Part shown: in pieces, positions 18,340 to 27,727 of the stretch
Layout of the letters: every line of letters starts with the position of its first letter
Numbering within the stretch: position 1 is the stretch's first letter
NCBI GenBank assembly: GCA_964475755.1
Contig: CAYYXR010000002.1
Location: 124,001 to 188,000 of the forward strand
DNA: 64,000 nucleotides
Source of the DNA: UBA11612 sp964475755
GTDB lineage: Bacteria > Pseudomonadota > Alphaproteobacteria > Rhodospirillales > Rhodospirillaceae
Direction of reading: 5' to 3'
Program-made: the position numbers and the translations under genes
The notes under the pieces: generated by a model
What the model was told of the DNA's origin: nothing
Database searches by the model: none
What the model saw: only the letters and a program-made list of their open reading frames with translations

Positions 18340-21300
18340 TTACCCTTACGGACATTTCGCGAAAGCAATTCGTTTTCATAGGTTCGGTTGGCGCATTTGT
18401 TGCCGCGATTGCGCTCGCTCTTATTGCGCCCAGTTTCATCAATTGGAACAACTATAAGGATGCGCTGGCACGACAGTTGACGGACGCGCTCGGACAAAAT
18501 GTTGTGATTGCCGGTAGCGTTGATGCAGCTCTTTTGCCGCGTCCGGCATTTTCCGTGGCGGATATCCGCATGGAAGGGGACGCAGAGTCTCCTTCAATAA
18601 ATATAGAAGAATTAAGCGCAAATCTGGCGTTTGCTCCTCTCTTGCGCGGGCATTTTCAGTTTGTGGAACTCGTGCTCATTTCGCCTGAAATCCAAGTGTC
18701 CGGTGCCGATCTTCGTGAAGTATTGGCGGAATTCAATCTAGCGCGGCAGCGCGGGGCGAGTGTTGCTGATTCGCCTCAATCTTCATCGTCCCAACTCGAA
18801 TTCGCGATCAATCGTATTCGCGTTGAGGACGGCAATCTTTCCATCCGAAGTTCCGAGAACATAGAGCAGAAACTGATTGCGATAGACGGCCAAGCCGATT
18901 TCGCGGAACGAGGGCCGGCCACTATTCAAGGTACTTTCAACTATGAAGATGTGCCGTTATCGATCAATGCCTCGATCACGCCGTTAAATGCAGACAATGC
19001 AGACGGCTTAAACGTTTCACTGGATGCACTTGAAGCCGGGATTAATGCAAAGTTCACCGGAAACATCAAAAGAGATGGCAACAGGGATATCCGCGGTGAA
19101 CTCACCGTCGAAGGCACGAATACGCGTTCTACTTTAGCGCTGCTCGGATGGGTGGACGAAAATACGTCAATTCCTGCTGCGCTGTTGGAACCGTTATCGG
19201 TCAAAGCAAAGATCACGGGTGACAAGACAGGCATCACTGCCAATTCCCTCAGCGTAGATGTCGGGCGCACTGGAGGGAGCGGAACTCTGAGTCTTTCTCT
19301 GGGGGACGTTCCGCACCTGGACGTCGCGCTTCAATTTTCCGCCGTGGCCATCGAAGACTGGAAGTTTGCTAGTAGCACAATCTCGCTATCCCCAATCAGT
19401 TTTGCGTCAGCAAGTCAATTCATCGCTTCCGCCAATGCGGCCGAAGCAAACGAGAAAGTGTTTCGCATCCCGGATTTCATAACCGCAGATTTGAATATAA
19501 CCGCGCCCTTATTGTCGTATCGTGAAGATGTGCTCCGCGACGGCATTTTCAGTGTATCGCTGGCAAACGGCGAGCTCGCGGTGCGTGAGATTGGCATCAC
19601 TCTTCCGGGCACAACGCGTATGCGTGCCTTTGGTTTTGTGCAAGGCGGCAACACCTCTCCTGTTTTTGACGGTGCAATAGAGGTGGGTACACGAGACTTG
19701 CGGAGCGTACTGAACTGGTTGGGAGCCGAGGAACATATCGCGAATGTACCGCGCGGAAGGCTACTTAATGCATCGATGAACTCAGCAGTGCAGGGCACCT
19801 TGGCACGACTGTCCTTCAACGATTTTCAGGCGACGGTGGATACCGCGAATGCGACCGGAAGCATCTTCGTTAATCGTGGTGATCGCGTCAGTATCGGTGT
19901 TGATATGGCAATCGATGCTGTCAACTTGGATGCCTACATTCCGGAATTGCCCCACAACGGAATCGGGGAATTGTTTTCAGGCGCCAAAATTGAGACATCC
20001 GCGAGAGATGTCTATGGCGTGACACCAGTTTTTGATTCACTCAAGTCGCTCAGTAATTTTGATGCCAATCTCCGTGTTGCGGTCAACTCATTGACGGCAG
20101 GTAACGTACCCGATGGGCGTATCGGCCTGGACGTCGCGTTGAGAAATGGCGAGATCAATATTCGTAGCGCATCGTTTGACAATGTTGCGGGCGCAACGCT
20201 TTGGTTCAGCGGCGCGGTTGGCGGTTTTGGCGCTTCTCCACAATTCAGTGACTTTCAGTTCGATATTCATACCGATGATCTCGGCCGGTTTGGCCGCGCG
20301 TTCGGTGTCAGTGTGCCGACTTCGATGCGGAGTTTAGCTCCGGTTACGCTCACCGGTGTCATTAGTGGTGGCCTTGCGCAAACGGACTTGGTAACGACTG
20401 CAAAAGTCGGCGGCGTGACTATCCAAGGGAATGGACGCGGTGTCTCATTGGATCAAGATGCGCAACTTACGATCGATATAAGCGCGGGGCATCCGAGTTA
20501 TTCCAGGTTCATGCGTAGCGCATCAAGTAGCTGGTATGCGGATGACAATGATCCGGGACCGATCTCATTGTCAGCTCGTATTCTCCACTCAAAATCTTCG
20601 ACTGCTGTCGAGGACGTAAAATTCAATATCGGTAAACAGACCCTTTCCGGCCGATTGGTTGTTCGCAACTCGCCTGACAGCCGTGAAGTGGACGCAGCCA
20701 TTGCGGATATAAACGTGCTGTTTGATATGCTCTGGCCAACCGATCCGGGCGCGCAGTTTACCACACCAAGCACTTCGGGGCCGGCAGGCAGACGCCTATC
20801 TCGTTGGTCCGAAGACGACTTTGACTGGTCAGTTTTGAAAGGATGGCGTGGATCGATTGCTCTAGCGGGATCGCAGTTGAATGTACGCGGCATAGACTTG
20901 CGGGATTTTACCAGCGTGATCAGCGTCGCGGATGGCATTGCCGAGCTAACCCAATGGGATGGTTATGTGTTTGGTGCGCGCGGAAATCTGTCGCTTCGCG
21001 CTGCAAGTGCACCGGTTCCAGAGATAAGCGGCAGAATTGAATTCAGCGGCGGCGATTTTTCGTCCGTTGCAGCGGCGGTCAACGGTGGTGGCGCAACTGG
21101 TTTAAATTCAGAAGCCGGCGATGTCGATTTTACAGCGCAGTTCCGCGCCGCGGGATCTTCTCCGCACGCTCTTGTCGAGAGCATTTCAGGTGTCGGTACA
21201 CTGAAGGTCAGTACCGCCTCGGTTGGGACAGGCGCAATAGCAGGGTTGTTAGGGGCGGTGAGCGCGACGACGCAGGCCGAGAGCATCGTCCCCGGCCAAA

Positions 21301-21569
21301 GCAATTCGCCGATTGTTCTCGATGCTAAACTTGCTGCCGAAAACGGCGTCGTTACCGTAGTGGACGGCGCGGTGAAGTCGCGCTCGTATGGCGGCGCGTT
21401 CTCAGGGAAGGTTGATCTGCCCAATTGGCTGATTGATGTCTCGGGCCGGTTGCGTCTTGAAAATCTGCCGCGCGCGGACGCGGCGACACAGCGTACGCTG
21501 CCCACGTCCGTCCCCATTCGTGTGCACGGGCGTCTCGATTTACCGAATATATTGCTGGAGCCGTCTTAA
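18339..21569 (+). CDS. AsmA-family protein (large inner-membrane-anchored envelope protein)
   Basis: AsmA-like proteins are anchored by one N-terminal helix and extend a long beta-rich repeat into the periplasm; the family is linked to outer-membrane assembly and lipid transport. Here a helix at about residues 10-32 precedes the typical AsmA opening (LARQLTDALGQNVVIAGSVD). The C-terminal region has the AsmA-like FSGKVDLPNWLIDVSGRLRL. Length is about 1076 residues. The frame stays open to 18054 inside the dehydrogenase gene, but the family match begins only at the dehydrogenase stop. No ATG/GTG/TTG exists there, so ATT at 18339 (TGATT overlap) or CTG at 18336 is proposed. A GGCGGAAG sequence lies at a workable distance. 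Confidence 0.8.
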   Translation: MTLTDISRKQFVFIGSVGAFVAAIALALIAPSFINWNNYKDALARQLTDALGQNVVIAGSVDAALLPRPAFSVADIRMEGDAESPSINIEELSANLAFAPLLRGHFQFVELVLISPEIQVSGADLREVLAEFNLARQRGASVADSPQSSSSQLEFAINRIRVEDGNLSIRSSENIEQKLIAIDGQADFAERGPATIQGTFNYEDVPLSINASITPLNADNADGLNVSLDALEAGINAKFTGNIKRDGNRDIRGELTVEGTNTRSTLALLGWVDENTSIPAALLEPLSVKAKITGDKTGITANSLSVDVGRTGGSGTLSLSLGDVPHLDVALQFSAVAIEDWKFASSTISLSPISFASASQFIASANAAEANEKVFRIPDFITADLNITAPLLSYREDVLRDGIFSVSLANGELAVREIGITLPGTTRMRAFGFVQGGNTSPVFDGAIEVGTRDLRSVLNWLGAEEHIANVPRGRLLNASMNSAVQGTLARLSFNDFQATVDTANATGSIFVNRGDRVSIGVDMAIDAVNLDAYIPELPHNGIGELFSGAKIETSARDVYGVTPVFDSLKSLSNFDANLRVAVNSLTAGNVPDGRIGLDVALRNGEINIRSASFDNVAGATLWFSGAVGGFGASPQFSDFQFDIHTDDLGRFGRAFGVSVPTSMRSLAPVTLTGVISGGLAQTDLVTTAKVGGVTIQGNGRGVSLDQDAQLTIDISAGHPSYSRFMRSASSSWYADDNDPGPISLSARILHSKSSTAVEDVKFNIGKQTLSGRLVVRNSPDSREVDAAIADINVLFDMLWPTDPGAQFTTPSTSGPAGRRLSRWSEDDFDWSVLKGWRGSIALAGSQLNVRGIDLRDFTSVISVADGIAELTQWDGYVFGARGNLSLRAASAPVPEISGRIEFSGGDFSSVAAAVNGGGATGLNSEAGDVDFTAQFRAAGSSPHALVESISGVGTLKVSTASVGTGAIAGLLGAVSATTQAESIVPGQSNSPIVLDAKLAAENGVVTVVDGAVKSRSYGGAFSGKVDLPNWLIDVSGRLRLENLPRADAATQRTLPTSVPIRVHGRLDLPNILLEPS

Positions 21570-21781
21570 GCCCTGTTCTGCAGGTCCTTCAAAACGAATA
21601 ATCGGATGGCGCTGGACAAATTGCCGCTGCGTGTGCGGTCGATCGCGGCAATAAGTTCGTTCACGGATTTTTTTTCGCGGGCGGCGATATCCTGTAACGC
21701 GTCCCAGAACGGTTCTTCGACCGACACACTGGTGCGGTGACCTGAAATGTCGACTGATCGCTTGCGTACGTCCGAATTCAT
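21566..21781 (-). CDS. ribbon-helix-helix domain protein
   Basis: Small 71-residue protein with a ribbon-helix-helix pattern. A short basic strand (RKRSVDISGHRTSVSVEE) is followed by two helices (PFWDALQDIAAREKKSVNELI and NLSSAIRLFVLKDLQ). It resembles the RHH_4 group of putative DNA-binding proteins. The start at 21781 is 5 nt after the fumC stop, so it is the last gene of the five-gene operon. Its stop codon shares the TTAA palindrome with the convergent AsmA gene. The target is unknown. Confidence 0.75.
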   Translation of the reverse strand: MNSDVRKRSVDISGHRTSVSVEEPFWDALQDIAAREKKSVNELIAAIDRTRSGNLSSAIRLFVLKDLQNRA

Positions 21782-21786
21782 GGGCG

Positions 21787-23184
21787 CTATGACGGCCGGG
21801 TCATATCTTCGGGTTTGATCCATTCGTCGAACTGTTGGCTGGTCACATAACCCAGTCCGATAGCTGCTTCCTTCAACGTCAAGTTCTCGGCGTTCGCCTT
21901 CTTTGCGATCTCGGCAGATTTGTCATAGCCGATATGCGGCGCCAACGCGGTGACGAGCATCAAGGAATTCTCGACGTGTTTAGCGATGACCACTTCGTTC
22001 GCCTGCAATCCGCGCAAGCATTTGACGACAAAGCTGTCGCAGGCATCGGCGAGCAGTTGAATGGACTGGAGAACGTTATAGGCAATCACGGGCTTGAAGA
22101 CGTTCAGTTCCAAGTGGCCATGTGAGCCGGCAACGCTGATGGTGGTATGATTTCCCATCACCTGTGCGCACACCATGGTCAGGGCTTCGGCTTGCGTGGG
22201 ATTCACCTTGCCCGGCATGATCGATGAGCCGGGCTCATTAGCCGGCAGGATCAATTCGCCCAGCCCAGAACGTGGACCGGAACCGAGCAGGCGAATATCG
22301 TTCGCGATCTTCATCAACGATACGGCGATGGTGTTGAGTGCGCCTGACACTTCAACCATGACGTCGTGTGTCGCCAAGGCCTCGAAATAATTGGCGGCGG
22401 GCCAGAACGGCAACTCCGTCATTTTTCGCAAATGCTCGCAAAATTTGGCGGCAAACTCTTCCTTGGCGTTCAAACCTGTTCCGACCGCCGTACCGCCTTG
22501 GGCCAGGCGGTGCAGGCGCGGTAGCGTGGTTTTGACGCGTTCAATGGCAAATCCTGATTGCGCGGCGTATCCGGAAAACTCCTGACCCAAGGTGAGGGGT
22601 GTTGCGTCCTGTAAATGCGTCCGCCCAATTTTGACGATTTTTTCAAAGGCGTCCGCGCGGTTTTCCAATGTGGCTTGCAGTTGGTCCAGTGCAGGCATCA
22701 ATTGTTTTGAAATGCCCAGTGCGACAGCAATGTGCATCACCGTCGGGAAGCTGTCGTTGGAAGACTGGCCGCGATTGACGTGGTCATTGGGATGGACGGG
22801 GTCTTTGCCGCCGCGTTGGTCGGATAGGAGTTCGTTGGCCCGCCCGGCGATCACTTCATTGGCGTTCATATTGGTTTGCGTGCCCGAACCGGTCTGCCAA
22901 ACGACCAGCGGAAATTCATCGTCCAGCGTACCGCCCGCGACTTCTCCAGCGGCGCTGACAATGGCGTCAGCGATTTCGGAGGGGACTTCACCCAATTCCT
23001 TGTTCGCCAGCGCAGCGGCCTTTTTTTGTAAGCCAAAGGCATGTATCAGCCCGGCGGGCATGCGCTCGGTGCCGATTTTGAAATTCTCAAGGCTGCGCTG
23101 CGTCTGCGCGCCCCAATAACGGTCCGCTGGCACTTCAACCGCGCCAAGACTGTCGGTTTCGGTCCGGGTTTTATCATTTGCCAT
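21787..23184 (-). CDS. fumC: fumarate hydratase class II FumC
   Basis: Iron-independent fumarase that interconverts fumarate and malate in the TCA cycle. The product of about 465 residues, starting at MANDKTRTETDSLG, has the superfamily signature GSSIMPGKVNP, plus QTGSGTQTNMNANEV and GRTHLQDATPLTLGQE, which distinguish FumC from aspartase or argininosuccinate lyase. The start at 23184 is preferred over 23196 because it aligns with the usual FumC N-terminus. It is the fourth gene of the operon. A second, Fe-S fumarase lies 2.8 kb upstream. Confidence 0.95.
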   Translation of the reverse strand: MANDKTRTETDSLGAVEVPADRYWGAQTQRSLENFKIGTERMPAGLIHAFGLQKKAAALANKELGEVPSEIADAIVSAAGEVAGGTLDDEFPLVVWQTGSGTQTNMNANEVIAGRANELLSDQRGGKDPVHPNDHVNRGQSSNDSFPTVMHIAVALGISKQLMPALDQLQATLENRADAFEKIVKIGRTHLQDATPLTLGQEFSGYAAQSGFAIERVKTTLPRLHRLAQGGTAVGTGLNAKEEFAAKFCEHLRKMTELPFWPAANYFEALATHDVMVEVSGALNTIAVSLMKIANDIRLLGSGPRSGLGELILPANEPGSSIMPGKVNPTQAEALTMVCAQVMGNHTTISVAGSHGHLELNVFKPVIAYNVLQSIQLLADACDSFVVKCLRGLQANEVVIAKHVENSLMLVTALAPHIGYDKSAEIAKKANAENLTLKEAAIGLGYVTSQQFDEWIKPEDMTRPS

Positions 23185-23198
23185 GCATGGCCTCACTT

Positions 23199-23825
23199 TC
23201 AGCGTAAGGCTGAAAGGAAAGCATCGGCGGCGTCAAGGGCGGCCGTCAAATTCCCGTCATGAGTCAGGCCCGATATCTTGCGGGGCTTCAGATCGTGATC
23301 ACCATCCTCCGCCCAGTGAATTTTAATGGCTGGGGAAAGCTTGAGCTTTGAAATGGTCTCATAATTGCCCATGGGGTCGCGTTTGCCCTGGCAGATAAGC
23401 GTTTTGGTTTTGAGCGGTTTGAGATGCTCGATGCGCGGCTTGGCGGCCCGCCCGGCACCGTAAAAGGGGTAGCTCAGGCATAACAGGCCGCGGACCGACG
23501 CCTCATCGGCGATCATGCTGGCAATGCGCCCGCCCATGGATTTGCCTCCGATGACGAGTTTGTCGGCGCCAATTTTATCGATCACAGTCCGCCAGGTTTC
23601 AAGCAGCACCGGGGCGCGATCCGGCGGCTTCTTTTTACCGGTCTCGCGGCGCGCCGCCATGTAGGGAAATTCAAACCGGGCGACGCGGTAAACGCGCATT
23701 GCCAAGCCCTCGGCAAAGAAATTCATGAACGGCGAGTCCATGGGCGCGCCCGCGCCGTGGGCGAGGGCAACGGTCAGTGGCGCGGCCTTTGGTCCGTTCC
23801 ATTTAATTGAAGGTGCTGAGCTCAT
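23199..23825 (-). CDS. alpha/beta hydrolase of the KANL3/Tex30-like family
   Basis: A 208-residue alpha/beta hydrolase. The nucleophile elbow is GGKSMGGR (Ser at about 95), with a likely acid in GKRDPMGNYE and a His in EDGDHDLKPR. The oxyanion-hole segment HGAGAPMDSPFM is near the N-terminus. It resembles the small KANL3/Tex30-type hydrolases, whose substrates are mostly unknown. It overlaps the methyltransferase gene by 4 nt and lies 14 nt before fumC. Confidence 0.8.
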   Translation of the reverse strand: MSSAPSIKWNGPKAAPLTVALAHGAGAPMDSPFMNFFAEGLAMRVYRVARFEFPYMAARRETGKKKPPDRAPVLLETWRTVIDKIGADKLVIGGKSMGGRIASMIADEASVRGLLCLSYPFYGAGRAAKPRIEHLKPLKTKTLICQGKRDPMGNYETISKLKLSPAIKIHWAEDGDHDLKPRKISGLTHDGNLTAALDAADAFLSALR

Positions 23826-24451
23826 GGCTTGCGTGCTTGGTAGAGCGCCATGCCACCTTTGTCGAGAAGCAATTGAATTGATTTGAAACCGGTTCGAGCT
23901 AGCAACTCAGGTTGCTCGGCCTTGCCCAGCATAAGGTTGGGGTGTTTTTCGGTGCCCGCTTCGTAATAGTGATCACTGTACAGGAAAGTGCCGCTGGGCT
24001 TCAGGACATTGAAAGTGTCCTTAAACAAGGGGGGCTGATGCGCCGTATGCCGCACTTCGTGGATGGCCTGCATCGAAACGGCGATATCACACGGATCCAC
24101 GTTCCGCACCCAGTCATCGGCTCGAAAATCACATTCTATGAATTGCACCTTATCGCATTGGTCGCCGAGGTGCTCTCTCGTCAATTCATGCATCGCGCGC
24201 GAAAAATCCAGCGCGACATACTTTTCAATATCGCAATGTTGAACAATCTCTTTCGCGAGGTGGCCCGGACCCGACCCAAGCTCTATCACGCGCTTTGAAG
24301 CGCCTTCGAGGTCATTGATCGCTTTTGTGAACGCCGCAAAGAAGTCAGGGCGCCACGGTCGACTTTTGATCGTCGCCTCCATCCATGCACGCGCTTGCGC
24401 GCGGTCATGAAAGTCTATGGGGCTGGGAACGTCTTCGACTAATGCGGTCAC
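23822..24451 (-). CDS. class I SAM-dependent methyltransferase
   Basis: A 209-residue Rossmann-fold methyltransferase. Motif I is VIELGSGPGHLAKEI (about 56-70), followed by VALDFSRAMHELT and the acidic segment FIECDFRADDWV. The YSDHYYEAG segment near the C-terminus suggests a small-molecule acceptor, but nothing identifies the substrate. It sits 6 nt after the amidohydrolase gene and overlaps the hydrolase gene by 4 nt. Confidence 0.8.
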   Translation of the reverse strand: MTALVEDVPSPIDFHDRAQARAWMEATIKSRPWRPDFFAAFTKAINDLEGASKRVIELGSGPGHLAKEIVQHCDIEKYVALDFSRAMHELTREHLGDQCDKVQFIECDFRADDWVRNVDPCDIAVSMQAIHEVRHTAHQPPLFKDTFNVLKPSGTFLYSDHYYEAGTEKHPNLMLGKAEQPELLARTGFKSIQLLLDKGGMALYQARKP

Positions 24452-24457
24452 GCCGAA

Positions 24458-25918
24458 CTACGCCGGTGCGCCGCCGTTGGCGCGGAGTAAATCGAGGAAC
24501 TCGCGGCGGGTTTTCGGGCCATAGGTGATGTAACTCGGGTCCTTTTCATGAGCGTAGGCCGCGCGGGCCTTGCCCAGCGAGTCGCTCTCGGCTTTCTTTT
24601 TGAGCGCGTTTGGATCGAGCCCGTACACCTTCGCGCCGTTGAGTCCGAAGATTTTACGTTTTCTTTCCGGCGTCAGCGCCGCATAGCCGAACTTGTCCTG
24701 GAACTCTTCGGTGATCTGGAATGCGCGGAACGCCTGAATCTGATCCTGTGGGCTTCCGTACCAGATGGAATCCGTACCCCACAGAACATTGTCTTCGCCG
24801 ACGGCCTTCATCAGCTTGCCGATCAGGTGCGCGGCCTGTTGTGGATCGCGCATGATCGTGCGCCACGTACTGCCGAGCTCGGCATAGACATTGCTGCCGG
24901 GCGCGATCTCGTATTGTTCCATGGCGTGCACCAGCGAGTCCGTGCCCTTCGCGCGTTCTGCATTGTAGGGGCCTTCAGTGACGGAGGGCTCGTACCCGGA
25001 GTGATACACGAGGAAATTCATGTCGGGGAATCGTTTCGCTACCGCGCCGATGTCGCGGCAGGTGGAGTGTTCGTATGACAAATCGCCCAGCGGCAAACCT
25101 TTGTGAACGCAAATATTGCGCACCCCCATGGCGCGCGCTTCCTCGATCATGCGGATACCGGTGTCTTCATCGTCCAGACAGAAGCCGCGTTCGTCCGGTC
25201 CCCATTGGGTGTAGGTTTTCCATCCCGACACATTAAAGGTCTCATGCACTTCCTTCATGCGTTCGACATGGCCTGGGAAGTTCGGATGGCATAAGCCGTG
25301 AATGAGGAGGCGAGGCGAGCCTTTCGCCTTTGCCGCCAACTCACGCGTTGCGGCCATTTCATGAACCAGTAAAGGGTTATCCGGCGCGGACGGCACGGAC
25401 GACAGCACCGCCGCCGTCGTGTCGCTGTCCATGAACACTTCCTGCACCAGATAGTCGCCGCCGATGCAGTCCACCAGGTCGGTTTCCTTGCAGTCCGGAT
25501 TGTTGCGGGCGAAGCTGGCGATGGTCGCGTTCCATGTGGGTAAATTTTGGCGCCACGTTCCTTCCGGATTCACGTGGTGCAATTGCACATCGAAAATGAA
25601 TTCGTCGCCGGACAGAACACTGTCCGCCGCCGCGACTTCGAATGCGGCTTCCTTGGGGAGGTCGTAGCCACCGCCCACTTTACCCGCCGCCGCAAAGGTT
25701 TCGTTCATCGCCGCCAAGGTCGCGGCCGCGCCGCAGTTGGTGACGAGATATTCCCGCCGCCCGATGCCGGTCTTTTTCGCCGACTCTCCGACCCTTTCCT
25801 GAGCCGCGCGGTTTGCTTCGATGGACACCTTGTCGAGCGGCATCGGCGTGAATTCGCCGTTGGTCGTGGTATCGATCTTGATCGGTAAACGCGTGCCTTC
25901 GGGATCGTTGCGCTGCAT
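24458..25918 (-). CDS. amidohydrolase family protein (Amidohydro_2 type, TIM-barrel metal hydrolase)
   Basis: A 486-residue metal-dependent hydrolase of the amidohydrolase superfamily. The first strand carries FDVQLHHVNPEG, resembling the HxH metal site. Later His/Asp-bearing segments are NICVHKGLPLG, FLVYHSGYEPS and LWGTDSIWYGSPQDQI. Before the barrel is an unusual roughly 100-residue N-terminal region with a twin-arginine-like stretch (RREYLVT at about 54-60) that does not sit at the N-terminus. The start at 25918 has a strong GGGGAGG ribosome-binding sequence. It is the first gene of the operon that ends with fumC and the RHH gene. Substrate unknown. Confidence 0.82.
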   Translation of the reverse strand: MQRNDPEGTRLPIKIDTTTNGEFTPMPLDKVSIEANRAAQERVGESAKKTGIGRREYLVTNCGAAATLAAMNETFAAAGKVGGGYDLPKEAAFEVAAADSVLSGDEFIFDVQLHHVNPEGTWRQNLPTWNATIASFARNNPDCKETDLVDCIGGDYLVQEVFMDSDTTAAVLSSVPSAPDNPLLVHEMAATRELAAKAKGSPRLLIHGLCHPNFPGHVERMKEVHETFNVSGWKTYTQWGPDERGFCLDDEDTGIRMIEEARAMGVRNICVHKGLPLGDLSYEHSTCRDIGAVAKRFPDMNFLVYHSGYEPSVTEGPYNAERAKGTDSLVHAMEQYEIAPGSNVYAELGSTWRTIMRDPQQAAHLIGKLMKAVGEDNVLWGTDSIWYGSPQDQIQAFRAFQITEEFQDKFGYAALTPERKRKIFGLNGAKVYGLDPNALKKKAESDSLGKARAAYAHEKDPSYITYGPKTRREFLDLLRANGGAPA

Positions 25919-26009
25919 GTCGGCCTCCCCTCACAAGCGGCTGGAGGCGAAAGAGTAGCAGTACTCCGAACGAGTCTGAAAGCGCAGAAAGTCTTACAAA
26001 AGCGGGGCG

Positions 26010-27620
26010 TTACAACTGCGTGAAGAAGTCGTTGCCCTTATCGTCCACGACAATAAAGGCTGGGAAGTCTTCCACTTCAATGCGCCATACCGCTTCCATG
26101 CCCAATTCCGGATATTCGAGCACTTCCACTTTCTTGATTGAATTTTCGGCCAGCATGGCAGCCGCGCCGCCGATGGAGCCGAGATAGAACCCGCCGTGCT
26201 TCTTGCACGCTTCGGTGACCGCCTTGGAGCGGTTGCCCTTGGCCAGCATCACCATGGAGCCGCCGTTGGCCTGAAATTCATCGACGTAGGAGTCCATGCG
26301 TCCAGCTGTCGTTGGGCCGAATGATCCGGACGCGTATCCTTTCGGTGTTTTTGCGGGACCGGCGTAATACACCGGATGCTGCTTGATGTAGTCCGGCAGC
26401 CCTTGGCCGCTTTCGATGCGTTCCTTGAGTTTGGCATGAGCGATGTCACGCGCGACCACCATTGGGCCGCTCAGAGAAACGCGCGTCTTGATCGGGTACT
26501 GGCTCAGCGTCTTGCGAATTTCATCCATGGGTTTGGACAGATCGATCTTCACCACGTCGCTGGAAAGCTTGCCCTCTTTGATTTCCGGCAAATATTGCGC
26601 CGGATTGGTTTCGAGCTGTTCCAGGAAAACACCGTCGCGGTTGATCTTGCCCAATATCTGACGGTCGGCAGAGCACGAGACGCCTACGCCGACGGGGCAG
26701 GAGGCTCCGTGGCGGGGCAGGCGAATTACGCGCACGTCGTGACAGTAGTATTTGCCGCCAAACTGAGCACCGATGCCAAGGGAGCGAGTCATTTCCAGAA
26801 CTTGTTGTTCCATCTCCAGGTCCCGGAACGCCTGGCCGTGGGCGCCGCCGGTGGTGGGCAATCCGTCCAGATAACGCGCTGAGGCCAGCTTCACGGTCTT
26901 CATGGTCAGTTCGGCCGAGGTGCCGCCGATAACGATGGCGAGGTGATAGGGCGGGCAGGCCGCAGTGCCGAGGGCTTTGACTTCCGTTTCCAGAAAGTTT
27001 TTGAGGCCGGCTGGATTGAGCACGGCTTTGGTTTTCTGGAACAGAAAACTTTTGTTGGCCGAACCACCGCCTTTGGCCATGAACATGAATTTGTAGGCGC
27101 TGCCCGGCACGGCAAACAGGTCGAGCTGGGCGGGCAGGTTGTTGCCGGTATTCTTTTCTTCGAACAGAGACGTGGGCGACAGTTGGGAATAGCGCAGATT
27201 GAGGTTGGCGTATGCGTTGGCTACGCCCTCGCTCAGCGCCAGAGCATCGTCACCGTTTACCCAGACTTGCTGGCCCTTTTTGCCCAGAATGATGGCCGTG
27301 CCGGTATCCTGGCACATGGGCAGAACCCCGCCGGCGGCGATATTTGCGTTTTTCATCAGCTCCAAAGCAACGAATCGGTCGTTCGGCGAGGCCTCGGGAT
27401 CGTCGAGAATCGAGCGAAGTTGTCTGAGGTGGCCGGGCCGCAGCAAGTGGGACACGTCGCGAAATGCTTCGGCGGTCAAAGACGTCAGTGCGCTGGCTTC
27501 GATCACGACGACATCATTGCCGCGAAATTTTTCGACCGATACGCCATCGCCAGAAAGTTTTCGATATGGCGTTGTATCGTCGGCGAGGGGAAACATCTCG
27601 GCAAAAGCTGCGTCCAGCAT
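26010..27620 (-). CDS. fumA: fumarate hydratase class I (4Fe-4S)
   Basis: Oxygen-sensitive fumarase with a 4Fe-4S cluster. The 536-residue single-chain protein combines the alpha and beta halves. The likely cluster cysteines are in GGVLPMCQDTGTA (about 103), TAACPPYHLA and GASCPVGVGVSC. The C-terminal domain contains TTAGRMDSYVDEFQANGG. It lies 91 nt upstream of the amidohydrolase operon and downstream of sspB, all on the minus strand. Class I and class II enzymes co-occur in many bacteria, with FumC used under oxidative or iron-limiting stress. The close linkage here is the notable feature. Confidence 0.94.
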   Translation of the reverse strand: MLDAAFAEMFPLADDTTPYRKLSGDGVSVEKFRGNDVVVIEASALTSLTAEAFRDVSHLLRPGHLRQLRSILDDPEASPNDRFVALELMKNANIAAGGVLPMCQDTGTAIILGKKGQQVWVNGDDALALSEGVANAYANLNLRYSQLSPTSLFEEKNTGNNLPAQLDLFAVPGSAYKFMFMAKGGGSANKSFLFQKTKAVLNPAGLKNFLETEVKALGTAACPPYHLAIVIGGTSAELTMKTVKLASARYLDGLPTTGGAHGQAFRDLEMEQQVLEMTRSLGIGAQFGGKYYCHDVRVIRLPRHGASCPVGVGVSCSADRQILGKINRDGVFLEQLETNPAQYLPEIKEGKLSSDVVKIDLSKPMDEIRKTLSQYPIKTRVSLSGPMVVARDIAHAKLKERIESGQGLPDYIKQHPVYYAGPAKTPKGYASGSFGPTTAGRMDSYVDEFQANGGSMVMLAKGNRSKAVTEACKKHGGFYLGSIGGAAAMLAENSIKKVEVLEYPELGMEAVWRIEVEDFPAFIVVDDKGNDFFTQL

Positions 27621-27727
27621 GATCGGTATCCGTGTCTAAGATTTGGAAAATGTGACGGGAGAATAGTCAAATACCGCAAGGCCCGCGAGGGTTAACATCG
27701 CGGATATTAAAAGCCCTAATTCAGCGG

